This document shows, one piece after another, positions 54,626 to 64,000 of a DNA stretch of 64,000 nucleotides. Made by a program: the position numbers and the translations under genes. The stretch covers positions 158,625-222,624 of the forward strand of contig CAXAMN010005369.1 of the NCBI GenBank assembly GCA_963970005.1. Reading direction: 5' to 3'. A model generated the notes under the pieces. It was not told the origin of the DNA. It searched no databases and saw nothing but the letters and a program-made list of their open reading frames with translations. Source of the stretch: Durusdinium trenchii (lineage: Eukaryota; Sar; Dinophyceae; Suessiales; Symbiodiniaceae). Each line of letters starts with the position of its first letter. Position 1 is the first letter of the stretch.

Positions 54626-55416
54626 GTGCAGGCCTGGCCAAGTAGCGCCAGGCCTAACCTCGGCTCAGCGGCTCTAAGGGGCCTCAGCAAGACCAGTTCT
54701 CCGCAACCTCCCCTGGGATCCACACCCGTTCTGGATCGCTCAGCTCCACAAGCTGGAAGCTGCTAAAGCCCTTAGCGATTGGGGCTCTCACCCAAGGACC
54801 AGGACCACTTAAACATGGCATGCCGGCTGAATGGCTCTTCATTCAAACAACTCATGCACCGACCAAATGGCTGGCTGGATTCTCAAACATTTGCCTGGAT
54901 GGAGAAGGGGGGCATTGCAAAAGAGTCCACATGATGAGCGCGCGCCCCTGTGACAGGCCCTGTGAAAAATAATGGATGGCCTGCCTAAGGGGTGGATGAT
55001 TTGTTTGTGGAGCGCTGGCCCCAGTTTCTATGTTGCGTCGTGTTGGGGGAAGGTAAGAATCCAAAAGATCTCACAACGCATGTTCATGGAAAAGTGCACA
55101 AACAACATCAACATCTATACAATATCAAAGAATTCCCCAAACGCTTGAGGCGGTCATCACCCTTGAATTGCCCCTTGGGCAAAGAGGGCCCACTAACGTG
55201 GCCGAATCTGAGCCAATAGCTCGCACTTCACACCTGCGTGAGCAACATGAGGATAGACGCAATTTCCAAAACAGTCTTATTCTTGAAGGGAATGTCTCAT
55301 CCACCTTGGGGGTTCACTGCAAAGCTCAGCTCTCATGTATGTCATGTATGTTGACATGTTTGTAGCCTCTTGCATCTCTTCGCATCATCGAGAGCGCCCT
55401 CTCTCCCCCACGCAAC

Positions 55417-55562
55417 CGGCGCTCGAACATCCCCCCAGGGGAGCCCAGGTGCAGCATCAATCCCCAGCGCCTGCAACCTGAACAGCTGCGATGCACCGTG
55501 GGGCCGACGGGGCGCCCGATCACCGATGGGTGGGCGCCGATCCTTGACCGATCGCAGTGAGG
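55417..55562 (-). CDS. candidate exon
   Basis: CTTCCACAG|CCTCAC to GCGCCG|GTTGCG. Two bases plus 48 codons: SLRSVKDRRPPIGDRAPRRP, HGASQLFRLQALGIDAA and PGLPWGDVRAP. Basic start, then a strand-rich part. Confidence 0.5.
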
Positions 55563-55789
55563 CTGTGGAAGCTGCCGGGTCGTTCACTGAAATCCCAGCG
55601 ACATCACCACCAACACCGATGGTTCCTCGTCCTCGGACTTGATTGGGAAGGGGTCCGATGCAGCGGTGGAAACTCTGTGACCTGGGTTTGGCCAGAAACG
55701 ACCACGGCGAAAAACGGCCAACAGGCTGATTGGTTGAAACATTCAACCAGGTCGTTCATGGTCTTCCGGTACACCAGACATGATTTCCG

Positions 55790-56014
55790 CCCAGGTGAAC
55801 TGGTGGATGCTTCCTTCTTCTCGGTGGGAGCGCCCGGTGCCGCGTTCGCTCCACCCGGCGGAAAATGCTGCGAGTTCCGCCGTCCGAGGTGCTGCGTCAG
55901 GAGTTCCGCTGAGAACTGCGACGTGTCGCTACGGAGCCCGGCCACCTTGCTGATCGCCTCTTTGGAGGGCGGCGGACGGATGCCGGGTGGAGTGGGGCGG
56001 AGGGATGGAACGCC
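55790..56014 (-). CDS. exon, helix with Pro/Thr linker
   Basis: From ACGCCCAG|GGCGTTCC the frame reads GVPSLRPTPPGIRPPPSKEA, ISKVAGLRSDTSQFSAELL, TQHLGRRNSQHFPPGGA and a Lys/Glu/Ser end. It is the only frame with sustained GC3. The 3' limit is not resolved. Confidence 0.5.
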
Positions 56015-56183
56015 CTGGGCGTTCGGATGGCTCTTGCGAAAGGAGGTGAATGCTGATTTGCAAAAGCATGTCGGCCTTGCTCAGTTTTGCCGGAAGCACG
56101 GGCAACCTCATAAACGAATAAATCGTATACAGTATAAAAGAGAGAGAGAGAGAGAGGGAGGAAAAAGGTCATTGGTCACTTAC

Positions 56184-56334
56184 GGTACGGTAGAAGTGCC
56201 CCAAAATGCCAACAACTGGCCTCATCTTCCAGCTGCTCATAGACAAAGGCCTGCCAGTTCACTCTCCAGAGCCTCTGCTGTAGCCGTCGCCCGGGGTGAT
56301 CCCCCTCCAGGCGTCGCACGCTGGAGGACGTGGC
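56184..56334 (-). CDS. exon with consensus splice sites
   Basis: CCGCTGCAG|GCCACG to GTACC|GTAAGT, the strongest donor seen. The frame reads ATSSSVRRLEGDHPGRRLQ, QRLWRVNWQAFVYEQLEDE and ASCWHFGALLPYR. Trp/Tyr/Cys-rich. It leaves one base at the end (phase 1). Confidence 0.65.
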
Positions 56335-56513
56335 CTGCAGCGGCATCGCTCCAAGGGGTTCAGCCAGACGTGTGGCTTTTGGAAAGAGAAGAAGGTAATT
56401 TGTCAACCTCCAAAAATCTGAAACAATAAACCTCCAAAGAAGAACATATGAAAGGAATAAACCTCCCAAAAAAGACCCCCCACATTCTCATAGGCCGCGC
56501 ATCGGCCACACAC

Positions 56514-56678
56514 CTCGGTCGCCCCGGCAACATCCGCGCACCTTCGGCCCGAACGGATGTTCGGGGCGTTTGACGCTTCGTTCGCGTCCGCACGGGGGTC
56601 TCGTCCCAACGGTGGTCTGGGCGTCCCGACCACCGCACGTGCATGGTCCATTTCCAAGGAGGCGGTGAAATAGTTGGC
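56514..56678 (-). CDS. exon, 55 codons
   Basis: TGTCGAG|GCCAAC to ACCGAG|GTGTGT. ANYFTASLEMDHARAVVGT, PRPPLGRDPRADANEASN and IRSGRRCADVAGATE. Phase 0 at both ends. Fits an extracellular module with one Cys; family not firm. Confidence 0.58.
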
Positions 56679-57080
56679 CTCGACAAGCAGGCTCTGTGAG
56701 AGTTGTGGCGGAGCGGGCACGCTTTATTGTGTGGGCGCGGGGCATGGACAGGCATCCACCCTGCGGATCCAGGCACCATCCGTAGCCTTTGTAGTCACTC
56801 TATTCACGGATATGTTTGCTACTGCTAAGGATGTGAGGCACTTAGCTCATGCAGAAGCATGCCTGTAGCAAAAAAAGGCCGCCTTTCAAAGGGGATGCTG
56901 CTACTGAACAGCACTTCATCTTTCGGGTTCATCCACCTCCAATCTACCATCAAAGGTGATCTGGGTTCTCATTGGAATTTCTATGTGTTTCTCAATGTCC
57001 CCAGCACCTTTCCTCCACATGCCCGCGTCCCAGCACCCCATCTAATCTTCCGCATCTTCCCAACTCTCCCCTCTACCTAC

Positions 57081-57199
57081 CCTGGCCGGGCTGCGAGCAT
57101 CTGCTCCGAGGCCGTTTCCACCTGTGAGGGATCCCCGCCGTCGAGCACGAAGTCCATCCGCCCCACGATGCGGACCTCACGGAGAGGGAAAACACCGCT
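57081..57199 (-). CDS. exon
   Basis: CCCTGCAG|AGCGG to CCAGG|GTAGGT. SGVFPLREVRIVGRMDFVL then DGGDPSQVETASEQMLAARP. Both splice signals are good. The 3' phase leaves two bases, which fits the many exons that begin with a single G. Confidence 0.6.
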
Positions 57200-57599
57200 C
57201 TGCAGGGCAGGTCGGCCCGCATCGAAAGAACTCCTCATACTGGAGCTAAAGAAATAAACAAAGATTGAGCCACAACCAGCTCACTTTGCAACCTCTCTCT
57301 CTCTCTCTGTCTTTGGACGGGCCGCCCCTTCTGTTTGAAGATCTCTCACGTATGGCATCTAACGGAGGACTGGACTTGACCATCAGATCACAGAATCATA
57401 AGCAGTGGTTGGTTTGTGGGCACCCCGTAGCCACCAAATAGCCGACTGTATTGTCCATTATTTTCCCAAGTCGCCGCCACCTAACGGATATATATATATA
57501 TAGGTAGATATACGTACAAGGGACCCCATGTATAATGTGACAAACTGATGCTCAATGTATTTTATAATGTTTATATAAAAGCAAACTATTAAACAATTT

Positions 57600-58360
57600 G
57601 ATATATGTATTGTATTTACACAAATGTGCGGCCCGCAAAACTAAAAAACTAAATAGTTACTTTTTTGGTGCTTTAAGTTTTATAGTGTGTTAATAGCTCG
57701 CAAGACCAAAAAAAGTAGAACAACTATTTAGTCAAATATTTAGTTTTACTATATTGTTGATGTGGTTTTTAACTTTCAAAACACCTGGAAACCTAGGAAC
57801 CTGAAGGATTTAGTTGTTCAAAGAATGTCTAGTTCTTTTTAGTACTTAGCCACCAAAACTTAAACAGTCTAAATGTTAACTTGTTTGATGTGTGTTTTGT
57901 TCTTTTAGGATTTATAAAAAAAATACCTGGAATCCTAGGAACCTGCACGATTTAGGGTTGTTTGTGTCTGTTTAAAGAACTCTTAGTTTTTTAGTTAATT
58001 TTAGTAGTCCGCAAAACTAAATGTGAAGTGTCTTTATAGTTTTTAGGGTAGCCCACAAAAGTAGAAGAACCAAAAACCTAAATATATGTTCTTTAGTCTT
58101 CTGGACTTCCTAGCAACCTGGAAACCAAAAACCTGAAGGATTTAGTCCTTTTGTAGTTCTTTTCACAAGAAACTCTCAATATGTATATAGGTCTAAGTGC
58201 GTGTTTTTACATATGTTTTCAGAAGTTAGATCAAACCTGGAGACCTGAGAGATTTAGTTCCTTTTTGCTCTTTCTGCAAAACTAAGAAAAGTAATATACT
58301 CCAGGAAACCCAGGGAGGTCAGAGATGTTGCTTTCACTTCTCTTTTCAGTTTTGCGGACT
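57600..58360. repeat. degenerate tandem repeat, unit about 150 bases
   Basis: The phrase ACCTGGAAxCCTAGGAACCTGxAxGATTTAG recurs near 57784, 57929, 58100, 58237 and, weaker, 58304. Between copies a second phrase, CCGCAAAACTAAA, recurs near 57635, 58008 and 58270 and inverted near 58345. The copies are strongly diverged. Confidence 0.65.
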
Positions 58361-58404
58361 ACTTAAACCACATACAACTTTAACATGAGTGTGCAGCATT
58401 TTGC

Positions 58405-58740
58405 TACGTTCCTCTACCTTCACAACTCTTGTAGTCTACCGTACCCTACTCTATGCTCTAACAAATCGTTCATGTTGCTTCACTGTTTCTTTTCAAAGAT
58501 CAAAGATCGCAAGAGTCCAATACCACGGGTAGAGTAGTGCGAGGAGCCAAGAAACACACCATAGACCAGGACTGCTATGTATTATGTTTAGTTTGTCGCT
58601 TCTGCTTTCTTGCAGTGATATACCCTACCCTGTGCTACTTCTCCTGTTTGTATCCAACCTTCTACAGTACATTTTTTCGCGTAGTATACTATCTTAGTTG
58701 CATTGAATTTGTTTATACTGTATAATCGTTTTTGAATAGA
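58405..58740. repeat. direct duplication, first copy
   Basis: Shares with 59257-59560, in the same order: GTTCCTCTACCT, a CTACCCTA stretch, TAGACCAGGACTxCTAT, CCCTGTGCTACTTCTCCTGT and AATCGTTTTT plus GAATAGA. Overall similarity is partial, with indels. Confidence 0.7.
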
Positions 58741-59256
58741 ATAGAATCACCCCCTAATATACAGTAACTAAAATGTAAACCCGTTCATAACCTCCTTTTG
58801 GTATTTATGCATCTAAAGGCTTTGCAAGCAAATGATGCACCCTAACGCTCTGCAGGATGTCCTAGAATTGCGCATGCAGTACGTTTTCACTCTGCCCTTT
58901 TGAAACCCTACCCTCTCTCTACAGTACTTGAAGGAAGGCATGAAAGGAAGACTTCAGATCGAAATGATACAGAAAGTGAAACATAGATGTTCTGGTCTGG
59001 TTGTAAAGCTGCACAATGTCCTGGACATATGTCAGTTTTCCTCTCATATTCTTTGTGTTCATGTTCATATCCTCCGTTACTCAGAAAGCAGGCTGCGCAA
59101 AAGAAGAGTAGGAGGAATGGATGACGCAACAAGGATCAACAAGGGTGAAGAACAGGATTGCACAGCAAATTGCACACCCATGATATATTATGTAATTCAA
59201 TTTTAGTCGCAATAATCCCATGGGTGTACTCTGTCTGCAAGTATGCTCCTCTACTC

Positions 59257-59560
59257 TGCGTTCCTCTACCTGGATAACTAGTCTAGTCTATATTACCCTA
59301 CCCTAGTCTTTGACACTGGTTAGAGGCAAGATCTTTGCACAGCCGACCAGAACCACCATGTACTTCGCCAACCGTAGACCAGGACTACTATATTATACAG
59401 TTTATCAACCTGTGTTCGCTTGTGCTTTATCTTTTACCCTACAGTACCCTGTGCTACTTCTCCTGTTTCTATCCCGCCTTGCTCGACATGTGTTCGGGAT
59501 AATATATTACCCGAGTCTCATTGGATGTTTGGTACAATCGTTTTTCAGAATAGAGTGGAG
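59257..59560. repeat. direct duplication, second copy
   Basis: Second copy of the block at 58405-58740, offset by about 850 bases near the start and about 815 near the shared CCCTGTGCTACTTCTCCTGT core. Confidence 0.7.
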
Positions 59561-59642
59561 TACAGCAGTTGGAACGAAGCTAAATTGGAGAGAAGTCAGA
59601 GCTTGTGATATTACACGTAAAGGCCCCCGAGTCAAACATACC

Positions 59643-59758
59643 ATATACAGTATATATATATATAGTGGTCCCCAAATAGATAGAACGGTTTCCAATACAT
59701 CTTGAGTGCTTGAGTGGGGATTTACTTTTCTATCTATTGGTCTATATATATATATACC
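59643..59758. repeat. TA tracts with inverted flanks
   Basis: Two TATATATATATA tracts, with AATAGATAGA before and TCTATCTATTGG after, partly complementary, so the 100-base interval can fold. Confidence 0.6.
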
Positions 59759-59874
59759 GCAAGGGTTGAAGCACTCCCGAGGTCTTGCAGAGGAACTGGC
59801 ACACCCACCCTCATCCATCTCCATCCATCCCATGCCCAGGATCCTCTTTCGGTCCCAGGTGCCATCAGATCCAC

Positions 59875-59962
59875 CGTCGTGGTCGTGGACGAGGAGGAAC
59901 TACTCGAGGTACTGCTGGAGCTACTCGAGGTCGTGCTGGACGAAGACACCGTCGAGGAGGTC
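59875..59962 (-). CDS. Ser/Thr stalk exon
   Basis: GGCGAG|GACCTCC to CGACG|GTGGATC. One base plus 29 codons, all Ser or Thr except one Val. Begins TSSTVSSSSTTSS. The acceptor form AG|G ACN is the same as at 7982, 45836 and 61449. Confidence 0.6.
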
Positions 59963-61016
59963 CTCGCCACCCGCTGCGCCGGGTGCCCCGCGGAGCGCCG
60001 CTGGGCTGCGCGGCGCTGGGCTGCGCGCTCCGCGCGTGGAGTCCGCAGAAAGAAGAGCGGAACCGGGCGGGGTTCCGTGCTCTGTGGGAGGGAGGGGGAC
60101 AAACAATGGAGTCATTTGGTTATTCAATGTTATTCATGAATTATGCCAAGACTGCCGAGAGAAGAGTCCATCCCTAGCAGCTGTAAACCAAAAACCTGGT
60201 GACCCCGAGTTGCACTACCTGGGTGCGAGTTCACCGTGGCTGCGGCTCGATGCGTGTGAAGTGCGAGACATGATGTCAGGACCTGGTCATCAGGCCAACA
60301 GGTTCAGTTTCGTGAATAAGAGAAGAGTGCCCCGAGAACACTACTTCAGGGATCTGGCCCAGGCCACTTCAGGGATCTGGCCCAGCGATCGGCAAGTGCA
60401 AGTCAGGTGGGTCCAGAAAGCAGGAGGCGACAATTCGATCACGTCCAGCTGCATCTGCCGCAATCCCAACATCAACTCTTGCAGGTCACGACTGACCTCT
60501 CTCCAACCACTTGCGTCGTTCTCTTTCTCTTGCTGACCGGGGCACGACGAGAAGGTGGTTGAAGAGGACGAGCTGCTGGTGCCTCAGAGCACCACCCCTT
60601 TTTCGCCCCAAAAAGGAGATGTTGACCAGCAGCCCATCGGCAGAGGAAGTGACTATGTATCGGGTTCCCATGCAGTTTGGTAAGAATTCCGATTGAAACT
60701 CATGGTGTCCCGGACGTGTAGGGTCGGGGATGTGCTCTTACTTACTGAGTGGATGTTTGGTCCATCAACTTGTAGGCAACTGGCTAGTACCGACGGCACA
60801 TCCAGCAAACAAGCAGGTGCCGAACAATCAAAAAGGGGCCCGGCAAATGTCCATGAACCTGCCAGATCTGCACGTGCAGCTCGCAGCTTGCTGCAACGCT
60901 GCGCTTACTCACTCCATCGCAGCTAAAATGGGCCTTCTGGAAAATGGGAAAACCCTTGTCTTTGGTGAACTGGGTGGTGTGAGGAATTCTTCAGGTGCGA
61001 AATGGATCGGTCTTGC

Positions 61017-61088
61017 CGCCAGGCGACTGCTACTGGAGGAGCTGCTCGTGCTGGAGGAGCTACTGCTGCTCGTGGAAGAGGACGATGC
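61017..61088 (-). CDS. Ser/Thr stalk exon, GC donor
   Basis: CACCGAG|GCATCG to TGGCG|GCAAGA. 24 codons: one Ala, 20 Ser/Thr, then RLA. The donor GCAAGA matches the GC type used at 8486 and 17946. Confidence 0.55.
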
Positions 61089-61409
61089 CTCGGTGGTGAC
61101 CATCAACCTCAAGCACTGACGTGTCTGTATTACTGCATCTCTTCTTTCAGTCTGAAATACCGCGCCGAACAGCGGCTCACTGCTGACCAAAGTCCAAAAA
61201 CGGTAACAGCATGGCAGCGCACTGAGACGTCACAGAATGCCATGTCAAAAAGGAGTCCAACAAGATCATTATCGGACCCGCTCAGTTGTCCTTGAAAATA
61301 AAGCTTAGCAGCTAACCTTATTGACCTTCTTCCACCTGCTTGTTTCTAGGGCCGCCAATCCCCCTCGGCTGTTCTTGAACGCAACCTGACCCAAGGTATC
61401 TCAAGGCAC

Positions 61410-61449
61410 TGTGGTGCTGGATGACGTGGCGGTGGTCGTGGTCGAAGTC
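61410..61449 (-). CDS. 40-base Ser/Thr micro-exon
   Basis: CCGAG|GACTTCG to ACCACA|GTGCCT. One base plus TSTTTTATSSSTT. Same AG|G ACN start as its neighbours. Confidence 0.5.
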
Positions 61450-61799
61450 CTCGGACGTGCAAGGCACGAAACAGCTTGAAGATTTGGAGTTTCCCGAATT
61501 TGTTTGTGGCTCTTTTGTATGGTGAGTCCCGAATTCCCGAATTTGGATAGACCGTGGGAATTCCATGTATGGTGATTCTTTGGGGATTTTGCTCGGAAAT
61601 CCCAGGGGGTGCTCTGCAAAGCTTTGGCACGGGATGCGTTCATGTCCCACGCTTTGGAACCTATATAAATATTGGTTGTGTCGCCGTTGTGTGTTGCACC
61701 CTGCTCGGTGAAACATGCAAAAGGAAAGGAGTGCCTTTACATAATTAGGGCAAAGCATGGAAACTACTGAGCTTCTGCCCCTTTCTTGCTCGTTCTTGA

Positions 61800-62115
61800 T
61801 TATTGCATGGTGCTTTGCTCGCAGTTCCTTCCTTCCTGGCTGGCTGGCTGGCTGGCTTGCTTCCTTCTGCTTCCTTTCTGGCTTCTTTCTGCTTCTTTCT
61901 GCTTCCTTGTGCTTCCTTGCTTGCCTCTGTCCTTGGTTTCTTCTACGCTTCTGGCCTGGCAGAACAACAAAAGGAAACAAGCCTACAAAAGAAGGAAGCA
62001 AAAGCAAGAAAATGCAAAGAGGCAGAGGGCAGAAAAGCAAAGAAGCAGAAAGGTAGAGAAGCAGAAAAGCAAAGAACGAGAACAGAAAACAAGCAGAAAA
62101 AGATAGAAAAAGCAA
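61800..62115. repeat. pyrimidine block followed by purine block (foldback)
   Basis: From 61800 to about 61950 the plus strand is rich in CTTCCTTG and GGCTGGCTG; from 61965 to 62115 it is almost pure purine with GCAAAGAAGCAGAAA. Parts of the halves are complementary, for example CTTTCTGCTTCTTTCTGC and GCAGAAA...GAAGCAGAAA, so a long imperfect hairpin or triplex can form. Confidence 0.7.
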
Positions 62116-62401
62116 AAGCACAAAGCAATGGCCAGAGAAACCAAGGAATCCAGAAATGAATACCAAATCTCAAAAGAAAGGACATCCTTCAAAACATTGC
62201 CCTCCTTTTTTCCGGGGGTGAGGGGAAAAAACTGCCACTGGGTTCATTGACTGCGTTCTCAAAACAGGTTCTTTCCATGTTCAGTCACTGCTTCTTGGAG
62301 GTTTCATTCGGCCGTGTCTTAGTGACCCCCATCTGCACAGAAGGGTTCGAACCCCGCCACAGGACAGGACAGCCGATTCTACACGGCTGTCCTACGCCGA
62401 C

Positions 62402-62463
62402 CTGGCCCTGAGCTCCACACGTGGTGGTGCTGCTCTTTGAGGTCGTACTGAAGCTGCTGCTGC
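62402..62463 (-). CDS. Ser/Thr stalk exon
   Basis: GCTTTTCAG|GCAGCAG to GGCCAG|GTCGGC. SSSFSTTSKSSTTTCGAQGQ. A Cys follows the stalk. The frame stays open further (PCRIGCPVLWRG), so the donor could lie nearer 62300. Confidence 0.5.
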
Positions 62464-62911
62464 CTGAAAAGCGGCTAGCGCGCAGCAAGCGCAACCAGCG
62501 GCTCTTCGAGAGGTTCTTAAGTTGAGCTCGTGCCACGAAAGAATGAAGTTGTTGCTCAAAGAGGGTCAGGGGGGGGGTCGTCTTCATGCTTATATAAATC
62601 TATGTATAAAAATATGTTATATACACATGTACTTATAACTAATTATATATATATACACATATCGTCAGTGGGTTTCCCAGTTTCAGGCCCTGTCGCTGCC
62701 GAACGGCCATCCCATCCCAGAAACACCATCCGTCTCGACACACCATCAGGGCCCTTTGTAAGCGATCAAATCTGACATCCGTCTCTTCTTCGCTCTGCCC
62801 TGTCAGCCCTATCACATCCTGTAGCATGTTGCTTAGCTGTAGCATATTCCCCCAGTGGCGCTTTTCCAAAAAGAACAACCAACAACCAACCAACACTCAA
62901 TTAGCGTTCAC

Positions 62912-63126
62912 CTTGCACTCCCAGCCACTGGTGCTTGTTGAGCTCGTGCTCGTGGAACTGGTGCTGGTCGTGCTGCTTGACGATACCGTGGTGCTGGTGC
63001 TCGTCTGGGTCGTGGAGCTGCTACCTGGGATCGGACGCACCGGACCCAGGGGGGCCAACCCTCCACCAGCAGTGTGGGTGGAACAGCCGAATCCAGTGCT
63101 GGAAAAGACACCGAAAGCTGGATAAC
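62912..63126 (-). CDS. exon: short Cys module plus Ser/Thr stalk
   Basis: ATCGCAG|GTTATC to TGCAAG|GTGAAC. The frame reads YPAFGVFSSTGFGCSTHTAG, a Pro/Gly part, then 40 residues nearly all Ser/Thr (for example SSSTTQTSTSTTVSSSSTT) and GWECK. The acceptor and donor are both good. Confidence 0.62.
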
Positions 63127-63298
63127 CTGCGATGTGATGATACATTCTTGCGTGATGAATCAATGAATTCGGGATGAAACTGCTCACCTGGTGAGAGTTT
63201 ATATACGGAGTGGGCCCCAAACTGACGCGCCCTGACTAGGCCCCTCACTACTGGCACCCACTTCGGACATCTTCCGACCCTTTTTCATCTTTCATATT

Positions 63299-64000
63299 TG
63301 AGGTACTGGATGAGCTGGAAGATGTCGAGCTGGAGGAGCTGGAGCTGCTGCTGGTCGATGTGGAGGAACTGCTCGACGAAGAACTGCTCGTACTGGTGGT
63401 GGAAGTGCTAGTGAGTGAAGTAGAGCTGCTTGAGGTACTGGTTGTGGAGGTAGACGTCTTGCTGGTGCTGCTGGAGCTGCTGGAAGTACTTGAGCTGCTG
63501 CTGCTGCTGGTGGAACTGCTGGTGGAGCTCGTGCTGGTGCTGCTGCTGGAACTGCTGGAGGTTGAAGTGCTTGAGCTGCTGCTGGAGCTGGTGCTCGAAC
63601 TGCTGGTGCTGGTGGAAGTGAGAGTGGTGGAACTGGAGCTGGTACTGCTGGAGCTGGTCGATGTAGAACTGCTGCTGGTGCTGGAGGTGGACGAGGAGCT
63701 GGAGGAAGTCGAGGATGTGCTGGAAGAGGTAGTGCTGGTGGTTGTCTTGGATGTCGAGCTGCTGGAAGTTGAAGAGCTGCTGCTCGTGCTGGAGGATGTG
63801 CTGCTGGATGTGGTGCTTGTTGATGTGAAAGTGGTCGAGCTTGAGGAGCTGCTGGTGGAAGACGTTGAACTGCTTGAAGTGGAAGTGGACGAAGTGCTGG
63901 TGGATGAGGTTGAGCTTGAAGAGGTTGAAGTAGAGGAGGTGCTTGAAGACGATGTTGATGTACTGGATGATGATGTTGATGAGGTCGAACTGGAGGTGGA
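63299..64000 (-). CDS. near-pure Ser/Thr exon, cut by the window edge
   Basis: 234 codons in one minus frame, all but about five encoding Ser or Thr; the exceptions are two Leu, two Lys and one Phe. All Ser and Thr codon types occur in no fixed period, so selection on the protein rather than simple DNA slippage maintains it. The tract continues past 64000. At the low end it passes into NMKDEKGSED; the donor is not clear (possibly AAA|GATGAA). This is a mucin-type, probably heavily O-glycosylated, extended stalk or wall-associated segment. The plus strand gives a Leu/Glu/Val-rich shadow. Confidence 0.65.

Larger units (their letters stand above)
57200..59874. other. long AT-rich intron or spacer
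   Basis: No exon was found between the 57081 and 59962 blocks. The stretch is clearly AT-richer than the rest. It holds a CT run at 57291-57309, TA repeats, the repeated units at 57600-58360 and the duplication at 58405/59257. The plus frame at 58928-59206 has no recognisable feature. Confidence 0.55.
5462..64000 (-). other. candidate giant multi-exon gene (mucin-like, REJ-like, single-pass membrane protein)
   Basis: More than 50 short minus-strand blocks carry GC-rich third codon positions and start after AG (usually AG|G) and stop at GT, GC or possibly GA. In order they encode Ser/Thr-only stalks, REJ-like extracellular modules, charged helical segments, one membrane helix and a Pro-rich tail. 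The opposite strand shows no comparable series. Consistent strand and sensible domain order argue for one gene or a few in tandem. The 5' end lies outside the window. The PDZ frame at 24 kb, the 281-codon frame at 12.1-13.0 kb and the stop-ended block at 14.7 kb do not fit simply and may be separate genes. Exon phases do not all match, so some exons are missed or misbounded. Confidence 0.5.

Noticed and set aside
61318..62166. 282-codon minus frame with a hydrophobic start, resembling a membrane protein
   Set aside because: The hydrophobic part is the read-out of a polypurine/polypyrimidine block (Phe/Leu/Ser from CTT and TTC) and the basic part is its mirror. No splice or family support.
63302..64000. 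Plus-strand Leu/Glu/Val-rich frame opposite the Ser/Thr exon
   Set aside because: It is the reverse reading of AGC/TCC/ACC codons. All other Ser/Thr exons and modules lie on the minus strand.
1..64000. CRISPR array, rRNA, operons
   Set aside because: No regularly spaced identical repeats with unique spacers, no rRNA-like conserved blocks, and gene structure is eukaryotic.

Overview
The window looks like nuclear DNA of a dinoflagellate, probably of the Symbiodiniaceae type. Long open frames are almost absent. Coding potential lies in short GC-rich blocks, nearly all on the minus strand, that end at GT, GC or possibly GA donors and often begin at AG|G acceptors. Two stretches match most of the dinoflagellate spliced leader, both in minus orientation. 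The only long multi-domain coding block is a Ty1/copia element of a kind known from dinoflagellates. These points are read from the sequence; no search was run.

The main reading is one very large minus-strand gene, or a few consecutive ones, running from beyond 64,000 down to 5,462. Its first part (64,000-59,875) is a run of Ser/Thr-only exons, including 234 codons at the edge that are almost pure Ser/Thr. From 57.2 to 25 kb come about 35 short exons whose translations resemble the REJ-type extracellular modules of polycystin-like proteins, with more Ser/Thr linkers at 54.5-53.4 kb. From 25 to 14.7 kb come helical and charged exons plus a 244-codon PDZ frame that may be a separate gene. At 8.5-7.7 kb a 29-base Ser/Thr exon precedes an exon with one clear transmembrane helix. 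The three last exons (7.05-5.46 kb) are Pro-rich and share an F-x-D-W-A-N-D motif. The inferred protein is a mucin-like surface receptor with a short cytoplasmic tail. Linkage of all exons into one transcript is inference.

A degenerate but domain-complete Ty1/copia retrotransposon (29,921-37,041) sits in the gene on the plus strand. It has 119-base LTRs differing at four sites and ATAAT target duplications in a TA microsatellite. Its order is gag, protease, a methyltransferase-like module, integrase, reverse transcriptase and RNase H. The methyltransferase-like module has C5-cytosine-methyltransferase-like motifs, and a TGA stop replaces the presumed catalytic cysteine codon. Only the integrase is intact.

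The first 5.4 kb, 8.5-12.1 kb and 57.2-59.9 kb hold no firmly supported gene. They carry microsatellites, AT-rich blocks and decayed repeats, including a repeated AT-rich unit at 57.6-58.4 kb and a 0.3-kb direct duplication at 58.4/59.3 kb. Unlisted sequence between exons reads as intron. Exon ends are hand-called from splice-like signals and should be taken as approximate. Names such as REJ-like rest on recalled family patterns, not on profile scores.
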